From NCBI GenBank assembly GCA_023427545.1, contig JAEZBF010000235.1:1-17674 (forward strand): DNA of 17,674 nucleotides, read 5' to 3'. Each line of letters opens with the position of its first letter. The first letter of the stretch is position 1. Both the position numbers and the translations under genes were made by a program. Shown piece after piece: positions 6,904-15,526 of the stretch. This DNA comes from Pseudomonadota bacterium. GTDB taxonomy: Bacteria; Pseudomonadota; Alphaproteobacteria; Rhizobiales; Devosiaceae. The notes beneath the pieces are model-generated. The model was not told the DNA's origin and did no database searches. It saw nothing but the letters and a program-made list of their open reading frames with translations.

Positions 6904-7037
6904 GCTAGCGCTGCTGCACCTCTCGAAATCCGTTCAACGCGGAATTCCTTCGTTTCGCGAAATCAAGCATCTGCTGGCATGCGACGTTCCATCACGAATC
7001 TTTGACACGACGTAACGCGGCGGGAAGGAACCGACGC

Positions 7038-7064
7038 AAAAAGGCCGGCGCGAGGCCGGCCTTT
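7038..7064 (-). terminator. Rho-independent terminator of mmsA
   Basis: AAAGGCCGGC (7040-7049) and GCCGGCCTTT (7055-7064) form a 10-bp stem with a 5-base loop. On the minus strand the GC-rich stem is followed by five Ts (complement of 7038-7042). It lies 21 bases past the mmsA stop codon, a textbook intrinsic terminator. Confidence 0.9.
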
Positions 7065-7085
7065 CGGGGTTCGGACGCTGCTCCG

Positions 7086-8582
<1,497 letters not shown>

Positions 8583-8637
8583 GGACGTTGTCTCCTCTGG
8601 GATGGTCATCCCTAAGGCGTAGCGGTGTGGCAACCAA

Positions 8638-8652
8638 GCGCCAAGTTGGCGC
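8638..8652. promoter_or_regulatory. Palindromic operator between mmsA and the LysR gene
   Basis: GCGCCAA (8638-8644) and TTGGCGC (8646-8652) form a perfect dyad around one G. It lies 56 bp upstream of the mmsA ATG and 34 bp upstream of the lysR ATG. Overlapping partial dyads CCAA-N8-TTGG (8634-8649) and TGGC-N8-GCCA (8628-8643) extend it. A related half, CGCCAAACTGG, lies at 8691-8701 within the first lysR codons. It is the natural candidate binding site for the divergent LysR protein. Confidence 0.6.
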
Positions 8653-8686
8653 ATGCCTTGTGCACGGAATGGCGTAAGATGTGGTC

Positions 8687-9574
8687 ATGACGCCAAACTG
8701 GGATCATGTCCGGGTCTTCCTCGCCGTGGCGCGGGCGCGCCAGTTCCTCGCCGCCGGGCGGGCGCTCTCGCTCGACCATGCTACGGTGGCGCGCCGCATC
8801 TCGCTGCTCGAGGAGCAGCTCGGGACCCAGCTCGTCGCCCGCTCCACCGCCGGCATCGCGCTGACGGTGGCGGGCGAGAAGTTCGTCGCCGCGGCGGAGG
8901 CCATGGAAACCGCCTGGCTCGACGCCCAGGCCGACGTCTCCCAGGTGGACCGGGTCATTTCCGGAACGGTCCGCATCGGCGCTCCCGAGGGGTTCGGCGC
9001 CCTGTTCCTCAGCGCCCGGCTCGGGCGCCTCGCGGCGCGCCATCCGGACCTCACCATCCAGCTCGTGCCGCTGCAGCGGACCATGTCGCTGTCGAAGCGT
9101 GACGCCGATCTCGCCGTGGTCATCGACCCGCCGACCGACGGGCGGCTCACCGTCCGCAAGCTCACCGATTACGGCCTCGGCATGTATGCGACCGAGCGCT
9201 ACCTCGCCCGTCACGGCGCGCCGGAGACGCCGGAGGCGCTGCGCCGACACCTGCTGGTCACCTCCGTGCAGGACCTGCACTATTCCCAGTCGCTCACCTA
9301 TTACCCGCCGGCCTTCGACGCGGGACAGCGGCGCTTCGAATGCGCCAGCGTCCTCGCCCAGATGGAGGCGGTGAAGGCGGATGTCGGCATCGGCGTGCTG
9401 CACGACTACGCCGCGCGCGACGCCGGCGGCCTGACGCGGGTACTCCCGGAGCTGACCATCCGGCGCACCTATCACCTCGTCGCCCATGTCGACACGCGCC
9501 GCATCGCCCGCATCGACGAGGCCTACCGGTTTCTCGTCGAGGAGGTGGAGGCCGCCTCCGGTCTCTTCCTCTGA
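8687..9574 (+). CDS. LysR-family transcriptional regulator, divergent from mmsA
   Basis: The protein has 295 residues from the ATG at 8687. The N-terminal LysR winged helix-turn-helix runs from about residue 3 to 62 (DHVRVFLAVARARQFLAAGR, then LDHATVARRISLLEEQLGTQL). It is followed by the linker helix and a two-lobe periplasmic-binding-like effector domain (SGTVRIGAPEGFGALFL to the C-terminus). A GTG at 8681 in frame is an alternative start two codons earlier; neither has a strong Shine-Dalgarno. The divergent arrangement with mmsA and the palindrome between them point to control of mmsA, perhaps by a valine- or malonate-semialdehyde-related metabolite. The effector is unknown. It converges on modC with only six bases between the stop codons. 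Confidence 0.9.
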   Translation: MTPNWDHVRVFLAVARARQFLAAGRALSLDHATVARRISLLEEQLGTQLVARSTAGIALTVAGEKFVAAAEAMETAWLDAQADVSQVDRVISGTVRIGAPEGFGALFLSARLGRLAARHPDLTIQLVPLQRTMSLSKRDADLAVVIDPPTDGRLTVRKLTDYGLGMYATERYLARHGAPETPEALRRHLLVTSVQDLHYSQSLTYYPPAFDAGQRRFECASVLAQMEAVKADVGIGVLHDYAARDAGGLTRVLPELTIRRTYHLVAHVDTRRIARIDEAYRFLVEEVEAASGLFL

Positions 9575-9580
9575 CGGTGC

Positions 9581-10312
9581 TCAGCGCGGCGGCGGGTCGA
9601 GGTCCAGCGCCTCCGCGACCCGCGCGCTCGCCGGACGGGCGAGCACCTCGCCGGGGACGCCGACCTGCAGGATGTCGCCGCCGTCGATCACCGCCAAACG
9701 GTCGGCGAGGCCGGCCGCCTCGTCGAGATCGTGGGTGACGAGCAGGATCGGCACCCTGACGTCCGCCCGTATGGCGGCGAGTTCCCCATGGAGCTCCCGG
9801 CGCACCCGCCTGTCCACTGCGGAAAATGGCTCGTCGAGCAGCAGGACAGCGGGGTCGCGCGCCAGCGCCCGGGCTAGCGCCACGCGCTGCTGCTGGCCGC
9901 CGGAAAGCTCGGCGGGGTAACGCCGTTCGAGTCCGTCGAGATGGACCAGCTCGAGGAGCCGGCGCGCCTCCGCCTCTCGCTCGTTCGCCGGCCGGTGACC
10001 CATGGCTGCGGCGACATTGGCCAGCGAGGTCATGTGGGGGAAGAGCGCGTAGTGCTGGAAGACGAGGCCCGCGTGGCGATGGTGCGGCGGCAGGGCGATG
10101 CCGGCGGCCGTGTCGAGCCAGGTCTCGCCGCCGCACCGGACCCGGCCCCGCTCCGGCCGGTAGAGCCCGGCGATCGCACGCAGCACCGTGGTCTTGCCGC
10201 TGCCGGAGGGGCCGACCAGCGCCAGCATCTCGCCGGGCGCGCAGGTGAGGGTGACGGCGAGCGGGATCGGCCCCGTCTGCCGCAGCTCCAATGACAGTCC
10301 CGCCTCATCCAT
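9581..10312 (-). CDS. modC: Molybdate ABC transporter ATPase ModC, short form without Mop/TOBE domain
   Basis: The protein is the ATP-hydrolysing subunit of the molybdate importer, 243 residues. Walker A GPSGSGKT at 34-41, Q-loop Gln86 in VFQHYALFP, signature LSGGQQQ at 136-142, Walker B VLLLDEP at 156-162 and switch His194 in LVTHD are all intact. Typical ModC proteins are about 350 residues, with a C-terminal Mop/TOBE domain that binds oxyanion. This one ends soon after the H-loop helices (VGVPGEVLARPASARVAEALD), so that domain is absent. Nothing suggests a frameshift: the frame stops cleanly, six bases from the convergent lysR stop. The ATG at 10312 overlaps the modB end by 8 bp. By itself it could be another oxyanion or spermidine-type ATPase; the modA/modB context decides. 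Confidence 0.88.
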   Translation of the reverse strand: MDEAGLSLELRQTGPIPLAVTLTCAPGEMLALVGPSGSGKTTVLRAIAGLYRPERGRVRCGGETWLDTAAGIALPPHHRHAGLVFQHYALFPHMTSLANVAAAMGHRPANEREAEARRLLELVHLDGLERRYPAELSGGQQQRVALARALARDPAVLLLDEPFSAVDRRVRRELHGELAAIRADVRVPILLVTHDLDEAAGLADRLAVIDGGDILQVGVPGEVLARPASARVAEALDLDPPPR

Positions 10313-10973
10313 GGCGGCGAACCAGGCGGGCGGAGAGGAGCGACGTCGTCGCGAGAGCGGCCACCGATACGACGACCAGCACCGCCGACATGGCATGGGC
10401 CGCCGCGTCGTCGAAGGCCTGGACGCGGTCGTAGATCGCGATCGAGAGGGTGCGGGTCTCGCCCGGCAGCGAGCCGCCCACCATCAGCACCACGCCGAAC
10501 TCGCCGAGCGTATGGGCGAAGGTCAGCACCATGCCGGTGACGATCCCCGGCCAGGCCAGAGGCAGGTCGATCCGGCGCATGACCGTCACCGGCGCCATGC
10601 CGGAGACGGCCGCGGCCTCGCGCACGTCCCGCGGAATCGCCCGGAAAGCCTGCACCATGGGCTGGATGGCGAAGGGCAGGTTGGCGATGACGGAGGCGAT
10701 GAGAAGCGCCTCGAAATGGAAGACGAGCTGGCGGCCGACGAGGGCATGCCAGATCTGGCCCACAGGGGAGGCGGCGCCGAGGCCGACCAGCAGGTAATAG
10801 CCGAGCACCGTCGGCGGCAGGACGAGCGGCAGGGCGATCAGCGCCTCCACCAGCCCCTGGCCGCGGAAGCGCCGGAAGGCGAGTCGTCGCGCCACGACGA
10901 AGCCGATGGGCAGGAGGATGAGGACGGTGGCCGCGCCCAGTTTCAGCGACAGGGAGAGCGCGACCCAGTCCAT
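10305..10973 (-). CDS. modB: Molybdate ABC transporter permease ModB
   Basis: This is an inner-membrane permease of 222 residues, the usual ModB length, with about five to six membrane spans. The EAA coupling motif is seen as REAAAVSGMAPVTVMRRIDLP in the cytoplasmic loop. ALPLVLPPTVLGYYLLVGLG and the segment GEFGVVLMVGGSLPGETRT are hallmarks of ModB. The ATG at 10973 comes six bases after the modA stop, and its 3' end overlaps modC by 8 bp, so the three genes form one operon. Confidence 0.94.
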   Translation of the reverse strand: MDWVALSLSLKLGAATVLILLPIGFVVARRLAFRRFRGQGLVEALIALPLVLPPTVLGYYLLVGLGAASPVGQIWHALVGRQLVFHFEALLIASVIANLPFAIQPMVQAFRAIPRDVREAAAVSGMAPVTVMRRIDLPLAWPGIVTGMVLTFAHTLGEFGVVLMVGGSLPGETRTLSIAIYDRVQAFDDAAAHAMSAVLVVVSVAALATTSLLSARLVRRHG

Positions 10974-10979
10974 CGCGGG

Positions 10980-11768
10980 TCAGGACTCTTCGCCGGCGAT
11001 GAGGAAGCCGTGCCGCCGGAAGATCACCCGCGCCTCGGCGCTGCGGAGATAGTCGTAGAAGTCGCGCGCCACCGGCCCGGCCGTCTTCATCAGGGCCATG
11101 CGCTGGCGCAGCGCCAGGTGCCAGTCCGCCGGCACCAGGGCGAAGCTGCCGAGCGCCCTGACCTGCGGCGCCAGCACCAGCGAATAGGCGACGAGGCCGC
11201 CCTGCGCCGATCCGCTCGTGGCGAAACGCACCGCCTGGGCGATGTCCTCGCCGATGGCGAGCCGGCCCTGCAGCGGCTCCCACAGGCCCTGTCCCTTCAG
11301 CACCTGTTCCGCCGCCCGGCCATAGGGCGCATGTTCGGGGCTGGCGATGGCGAAGCGCGTGACGCGGCCGTCCATCAGGCCGGCGCGCAGATCGGCGAGG
11401 GCGCCGTCGGCCTTCAGCGGCGAACCCTTCGGCACGAAGAGCGCGAGGCGCCCTTCCGCATAGACCTCGCCACGGTCGGCGGCGAGACCCGCATCGGCGA
11501 GCTGGAAGATGAAGCCCTCGTCGGCGGAGAGGAAGAGCTGGAAGGGCGCGCCCTGGCGGATCTGCCGGGTGAAATTGCCGGAGGCGCCATAGACGACCGA
11601 GACCTCCTGGCCGGTCGCCTGCCGGAAGGCGACGACCAACTCGTCCATGGCGGTCTTCACGCTGGCGGCCACCGCGATCTGCGGCGCCTGGGCGAGGGCG
11701 GGTGACACCAGCGCCGCGGCGAGGCCGGCCGCCAGGACCAGGCGGCGGAGAGGGTCGGTGAGGGCCAT
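10980..11768 (-). CDS. modA: Periplasmic molybdate-binding protein ModA
   Basis: The protein is the substrate-binding subunit of the molybdate importer, 262 residues. It begins with a Sec signal peptide (MALTDPLRRL, hydrophobic core, likely cleavage ALA/Q after residue 26). The mature part opens with IAVAASVKTAMDELVVAF and continues VVYGASGNFTRQIRQGAPFQLFLSAD. These carry the oxyanion-contacting Ser/Ala segments of ModA. APYGRAAEQVL and the GLVAYSLVLAP hinge region are also typical. The ATG at 11768 has GGAG seven bases upstream; a longer frame of 21 more codons runs through the Mo-box and is rejected. Expression is probably controlled by the box at 11781-11804. Tungstate may also be bound, as in most ModA proteins. 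Confidence 0.93.
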   Translation of the reverse strand: MALTDPLRRLVLAAGLAAALVSPALAQAPQIAVAASVKTAMDELVVAFRQATGQEVSVVYGASGNFTRQIRQGAPFQLFLSADEGFIFQLADAGLAADRGEVYAEGRLALFVPKGSPLKADGALADLRAGLMDGRVTRFAIASPEHAPYGRAAEQVLKGQGLWEPLQGRLAIGEDIAQAVRFATSGSAQGGLVAYSLVLAPQVRALGSFALVPADWHLALRQRMALMKTAGPVARDFYDYLRSAEARVIFRRHGFLIAGEES

Positions 11769-11780
11769 GGCCGGCTCCGG

Positions 11781-11804
11781 CGATATTTCCGTGCGGCTAT
11801 ATCG
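11781..11804. promoter_or_regulatory. Candidate ModE-binding Mo-box upstream of modA
   Basis: The 24-bp site has the symmetric form CGATAT-N2-CCG-N2-CGG-N2-ATATCG, with 18 of 24 positions in dyad. It lies 12 bp upstream of the modA ATG, between modE and modA. It has the AT-rich inverted-repeat style of known Mo-boxes, and a ModE-type gene is adjacent. Binding by ModE under high molybdate would repress modABC. The site is seen in sequence; the regulator assignment is inferred. Confidence 0.7.
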
Positions 11805-11827
11805 CGTCGGAGGGCGGCCTCTGTCAA
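11799..11827 (-). promoter_or_regulatory. Candidate modA promoter overlapping modE stop and Mo-box
   Basis: A consensus TTGACA (11827-11822, minus strand) overlaps the modE stop codon. Eighteen bases on, GATATA (11803-11798) lies in the outer arm of the Mo-box; TATAGC is an alternative with longer spacing. The -10 match is weak, but its position inside the box would let ModE exclude RNA polymerase. It would allow modABC to be transcribed separately from modE. Confidence 0.5.
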
Positions 11828-12180
11828 TCACCGTCCCGGCGCAACAATCCCATCAAGATCGCCGTCTCGGCGGCCGAGGCCGTCCTCAGCTTGTCCTCCA
11901 TGGCGCGGAATGCCGCGAGCACGGTGCGGCCCGCCTCGGTCAGTTCGGCGCCGCCGCCGTCGCGTCCGCCTTTCGAGGATGTGACGAGCGGCGCCGAGAA
12001 CATCGCGTTCATCGCCTCCACCAGCAGCCAGGCGCGCTTGTAGCTCATGCCCATGCGCCGTCCGGCGGCGGCGATGGAGCCGGTGTCGCGGATGCCTTCC
12101 AGAAGGTCGGCCTTGCCCGGTCCGAGACGTAGTCCGGGGGCGAAATCGACGCGCAGGGTGATGAGGGGAGCGCTGGCCAC
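11824..12180 (-). CDS. modE: ModE-type molybdate-operon regulator, DNA-binding domain only
   Basis: The protein has 118 residues and matches the N-terminal winged helix-turn-helix of ModE. LRLGPGKADLLEGIRDTGSI leads into the recognition part AAAGRRMGMSYKRAWLLVEAMN (about 37-58), and GGRDGGGAELTEAGRTVL (71-88) is the wing. Full ModE is about 260 residues with two C-terminal molybdate-binding Mop domains; this protein ends after a helix and has none. The start is a GTG at 12180; there is no in-frame ATG before the conserved part and no strong Shine-Dalgarno. It is the first gene of the modE-modABC cluster. Such single-domain ModE proteins occur in other alphaproteobacteria; how they respond to molybdate is not evident from the sequence. 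Confidence 0.85.
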   Translation of the reverse strand: MASAPLITLRVDFAPGLRLGPGKADLLEGIRDTGSIAAAGRRMGMSYKRAWLLVEAMNAMFSAPLVTSSKGGRDGGGAELTEAGRTVLAAFRAMEDKLRTASAAETAILMGLLRRDGD

Positions 12181-12257
12181 GTGGGTCCGTCGGTGCGGCG
12201 AAGGAGAGCGCAGCCTAGCCCCGGCGCGGCCTGCTGTCAGCCGGCGCGGGGGTCGAA

Positions 12258-12293
12258 CCCGGCCTCCACGGGGGCGGACCCGTGGAAGCCGGG
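12258..12293. terminator. Long GC hairpin downstream of the RND pump gene
   Basis: Arms 12258-12272 and 12279-12293 (15 bases each) pair with one C/A mismatch around a 6-base loop. It is the second of two hairpins after the pump stop codon. There is no clear T-tract on either strand, so it could be a factor-dependent terminator, an mRNA 3'-end stabiliser, or a bidirectional block between the pump operon and modE. modE itself starts 78 bases further on. Confidence 0.5.
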
Positions 12294-12300
12294 CTCACGT

Positions 12301-12331
12301 GCCCTCCCGCGCCCTGGAGCCTCGGGAGGGC
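12301..12331. terminator. GC hairpin directly after the RND pump stop
   Basis: GCCCTCCCG (12301-12309) and CGGGAGGGC (12323-12331) are perfect 9-base arms with a 13-base loop, eight bases from the pump stop codon at 12339. It lacks a T-tract. With the hairpin at 12258-12293 it forms a tandem structure that probably ends or protects the pump mRNA. Confidence 0.5.
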
Positions 12332-12338
12332 GCGTTCG

Positions 12339-15300
12339 CTATTCCGCGGCGACGCGGATCGGCCGCGGCTCTCCCGGGGGCGAGGCGTCGGCTGGCAGGA
12401 GCAGTGGCGGTGCGCCGTGTCCGCCATGGCCCGAATGGGTCTCGTCCGGCTCGTCGGCCGGGCCGACGAAACGTCCGAAGACCCAGCCGAAGAAGCGGCC
12501 GACATCATCCATCACCGTGTAGAATGACGGCACGAAGACGAGGCTGAGCACGGTCGAGACCAGCAGGCCGCCGATCACGGCGATGGCCATGGGCGCGCGG
12601 AACTCGCCGCCGTCGCCGGCGCCGAGGGCCGGCGGGATCATGCCGGCGCCCATGGCGAGTGTCGTCATGATGATCGGGCGGGCTCGCTTGCGGCCGGCGT
12701 CAAGAATGGCCTCCCGCCGCGGCATGCCCTCGCGCGTCTTCTCCACCGCGAAGTCGACCAGCATGATCGCGTTCTTGGTCACGATGCCCATCAGCATGAG
12801 GATGCCGATGACCACCGGCATGGAGATCGCGTTGTTGGTGAGCAGCAGGGCGATGATGACGCCGCCGAGGGACAGCGGCAGCGACATGAGGATGGTCAGC
12901 GGCTGGAACACCGAGTGGAACAGCAGGACGAGCACGCCGAGCACCATCAGCAGGCCCGTGCCCATGGCCATGGCGAAGCCCTGGAACACCTCCTCCATCA
13001 CCTCGGCGTCGCCGCCGCGCTGGAACGAGACGCCAGCAGGCAGGTTGCGGGCCGCTGGAAGCGCAAAGACCTTCTCCAGCGCGGGGCCGATCTCCAGTCC
13101 GCCGCCGAGATCGGTGCCGATATTGACGCGGCGCACGCGGTTGTAGCGCTCGATGGAGGAGGGGCCCTGGCCGAAGGTGATGTCGGCGACGGCCGTCAGC
13201 GGCACCTGCTGGCCTGACGGCGTGGTCACCGTCAGCGCCGAGAGGATGTCGAGCCGGGCGCGCGCGTCGGTGTCGAGCTGCACGCGGATCGGCACGAGCC
13301 GGTCGCCGGCATTGAACTTGGCGAGATTCGCCGCCACGTCGCCGATCGTGGCGATGCGAACCGCCTCGGAGATCTGGTCGGTTGTGATGCCGTAGCGCGC
13401 CGCCTCGTCGGTCTTGGGCACGACGCGGATTTCCGGCCGGTCGAGGCCGGCAGTGGCGGCGACGTTCACGAAGCCGGGGATCTGGCGCATCTCTGCTTCG
13501 AGATTGGCCACCGCCTTCGACAGGTTCGCCGCATCGTTGCCGCGCACGATGATGGAGAGCTCGCGCTCGCCGCGGTCGTTGACGTACCAGGCGCGGATGT
13601 CGGGGATCTGGGTGAAGAGGGGCGAGGTCGCCTGCTGGATCTGGCGCTGCTTGCGCTCGCGCTTCGACTTGTGGACCAGCCGGACGATCACGGTGGCGCG
13701 GCGGATCTCGAGGGTTCCCACAGGGTTGGAGCCGCCGATGACCAGGACCGATTCCACCTCCGGCGTCTTCTCGCGGATCAGCTTGGCGAGCTGGTCGGAG
13801 CGCGCCCGCGTGTCCTCCAGGGTCGAGCCCGGCGGCAGTTCCATGGAGATGACGAAGCGCGCCTCGTCGGGGAAGGGGATGAAACCCGTCGGCAGGAAGC
13901 GCACCGCCCAGATCGACACGGCGAAGACGCCGATGCCGGCGAGCAGGGTGAGGTAGCGGAAGCGGATCGTGCCCGACAGGAAGCGCAGATAGCTGCGCAT
14001 GAGGATGCCGTCCTTCGGCTCCCTGTGCGCGTGCGGCCTGAGGAAGTAGGCCGCCAGCATGGGTGTTATCAGGCGTGCCACCAGCAGCGAGAACAGCACC
14101 GCGATGGCGACCACGAGGCCGAACTGCTTGAAGTACTGGCCGGCGATGCCGCCCATGAAGGAGACGGGGGCGAAGACCGCGACGATGGTCAGCGAGATGG
14201 CGATGACGGCGAGGCCGATCTCGTCCGCCGCCTCCATCGATGCGCGGTAGGGCGACTTGCCCATCTTCATGTGTCTGACGATGTTTTCGATCTCGACGAT
14301 GGCGTCGTCGACCAGGATGCCGGTCACCAGGATGATGGCCAGCAGCGAGACGAGGTTCATCGAGAAGCCCATCATGTCGATCACCCAGAAGGTGGGGATG
14401 ATCGACAGCGGCAGCGCCACGGCAGAGATGAGCGTGGCGCGGAAATCCCGCAGGAACAGGAAGACGACGATGACCGTGAGGCCGGCGCCCTCCAGCAGCA
14501 TGGTCATGGCCGAGGTGTGGTTGCCGGCCGTGTAGTTCACCGAATTGTCGATCTCGGTGAATGTGATGCTGGGATGGGCGGCGCGCAGTTCGTCGATCTT
14601 GGCGCGGGCGAGAGCCGCGACCCGCACGTCCGACGCGCCCTTCGACCGGAACACCTGGAAGGCGACCGTCGGGATCTCGCCGTTGAGGCGGGTGAAGCTC
14701 TTCGGCTCCTCGTAGAGGTCGGTGACGGTTCCCAGGTCGGAGAGGACCACCTCGCGCCCGCCCGGCAGCACGATGCGGGTGGCGGCGAGTTCCTCAACCG
14801 TTTGCGCGCCCGCCAGGGTGCGGATCGACTGCTGCTGGCCGCCGATATCGCCCTGGCCGCCGGCGAGATCGACATTGGTGGCGCGCAGCTGGCGGTTGAC
14901 GTCGCCGGCGGTGATGCCGAGGGCCATCAGCCGGTTCGGATCGAGGGCGACGCGGATCTCGCGCAGCACGCCGCCGTTGCGGCTGATGCGGCCGATACCG
15001 CGCAGGCCCTGCAGCTCGCGCTTCACCGTGTCGTCGACGAACCAGGAAAGCTGTTCGAGGGTCTTCGCCGGCGCGGCCACCGCCACCGTCATGATGGCCT
15101 GGTTCTCGATGTCGAGCCGTTCGATGATCGGCTCGTCGATGTTGCGCGGCAGGTCGGCGCGGATCTTGGCAATGGCGTCCTTGACGTCGTTCAGCGCCCG
15201 GTCGGTGTTCACCTCGAGGCGGAATTCCACCACCGTCGACGACTGGCCGTCGGTGAGGTTGGAGATGACGTTCTTGACGCCGGTGATGTTGGCGACCGCG

Positions 15301-15515
15301 TCCTCCACCCGCTTGGAGATCTGGCTCTCGAGCTCGGCCGGCGCGGCGCCCGCCTGCGTCACCCTGATCTGGATGAGCGGCACGTCGATGTTCGGGAAGC
15401 GCGTGATCGGCAGGTTGTTGTAGCTCATCCAGCCGAGGAAACAGAGCACGATGAACAGCACGATCGAGGGGACCGGCTGCCGGATGGAATAGGCGGAGAT
15501 ATTGAAGGACGACAT
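12339..15515 (-). CDS. RND-family efflux pump inner-membrane transporter (HAE-1/AcrB type)
   Basis: This is a proton-driven tripartite exporter of 1058 residues, full length for AcrB/MexB-like pumps. It has an N-terminal span after MSSFNISAYSIRQPVPSIV and two large periplasmic loops (about 30-340 and 545-870). The transmembrane-4 proton-relay motif GILVDDAIVEIEN has both aspartates (403 and 404), and the partner lysine lies in GIVTKNAIML (about 914). These are HAE-1 marks, against the metal-exporting HME group. The ATG at 15515 has GAGGAGG upstream and lies 11 bases after the adaptor stop. The cytoplasmic tail is unusual: after the last span it holds THSGHGGHGAPP and a proline-rich end. Substrates are probably hydrophobic or amphiphilic toxic compounds, as for the family. 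No outer-membrane channel gene is in the operon, so a TolC-like protein encoded elsewhere is needed. Confidence 0.94.
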   Translation of the reverse strand: MSSFNISAYSIRQPVPSIVLFIVLCFLGWMSYNNLPITRFPNIDVPLIQIRVTQAGAAPAELESQISKRVEDAVANITGVKNVISNLTDGQSSTVVEFRLEVNTDRALNDVKDAIAKIRADLPRNIDEPIIERLDIENQAIMTVAVAAPAKTLEQLSWFVDDTVKRELQGLRGIGRISRNGGVLREIRVALDPNRLMALGITAGDVNRQLRATNVDLAGGQGDIGGQQQSIRTLAGAQTVEELAATRIVLPGGREVVLSDLGTVTDLYEEPKSFTRLNGEIPTVAFQVFRSKGASDVRVAALARAKIDELRAAHPSITFTEIDNSVNYTAGNHTSAMTMLLEGAGLTVIVVFLFLRDFRATLISAVALPLSIIPTFWVIDMMGFSMNLVSLLAIILVTGILVDDAIVEIENIVRHMKMGKSPYRASMEAADEIGLAVIAISLTIVAVFAPVSFMGGIAGQYFKQFGLVVAIAVLFSLLVARLITPMLAAYFLRPHAHREPKDGILMRSYLRFLSGTIRFRYLTLLAGIGVFAVSIWAVRFLPTGFIPFPDEARFVISMELPPGSTLEDTRARSDQLAKLIREKTPEVESVLVIGGSNPVGTLEIRRATVIVRLVHKSKRERKQRQIQQATSPLFTQIPDIRAWYVNDRGERELSIIVRGNDAANLSKAVANLEAEMRQIPGFVNVAATAGLDRPEIRVVPKTDEAARYGITTDQISEAVRIATIGDVAANLAKFNAGDRLVPIRVQLDTDARARLDILSALTVTTPSGQQVPLTAVADITFGQGPSSIERYNRVRRVNIGTDLGGGLEIGPALEKVFALPAARNLPAGVSFQRGGDAEVMEEVFQGFAMAMGTGLLMVLGVLVLLFHSVFQPLTILMSLPLSLGGVIIALLLTNNAISMPVVIGILMLMGIVTKNAIMLVDFAVEKTREGMPRREAILDAGRKRARPIIMTTLAMGAGMIPPALGAGDGGEFRAPMAIAVIGGLLVSTVLSLVFVPSFYTVMDDVGRFFGWVFGRFVGPADEPDETHSGHGGHGAPPLLLPADASPPGEPRPIRVAAE

Positions 15516-15526
15516 GCCCCGCCTCC

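Noticed and set aside
6932..6948. Possible alphaproteobacterial LexA box (GTTC-N7-GTTC) upstream of the secreted-protein gene
   Set aside because: Only one GTTC is present; the second half does not fall at the required spacing.
7002..7007. TTGACA on the plus strand near 7002
   Set aside because: No -10 hexamer at 16-19 bases and no plus-strand gene downstream before lysR.
10305..10312. Possible frameshift or truncation explaining the short ModC
   Set aside because: The frame ends cleanly beside a convergent gene, the domain is complete to the H-loop helices, and no Mop/TOBE-like sequence is visible in other frames downstream.
10188..11705. A 505-codon open frame on the plus strand over the mod genes
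   Set aside because: Antisense to modA, modB and modC, all of which have intact family motifs and operon spacing.
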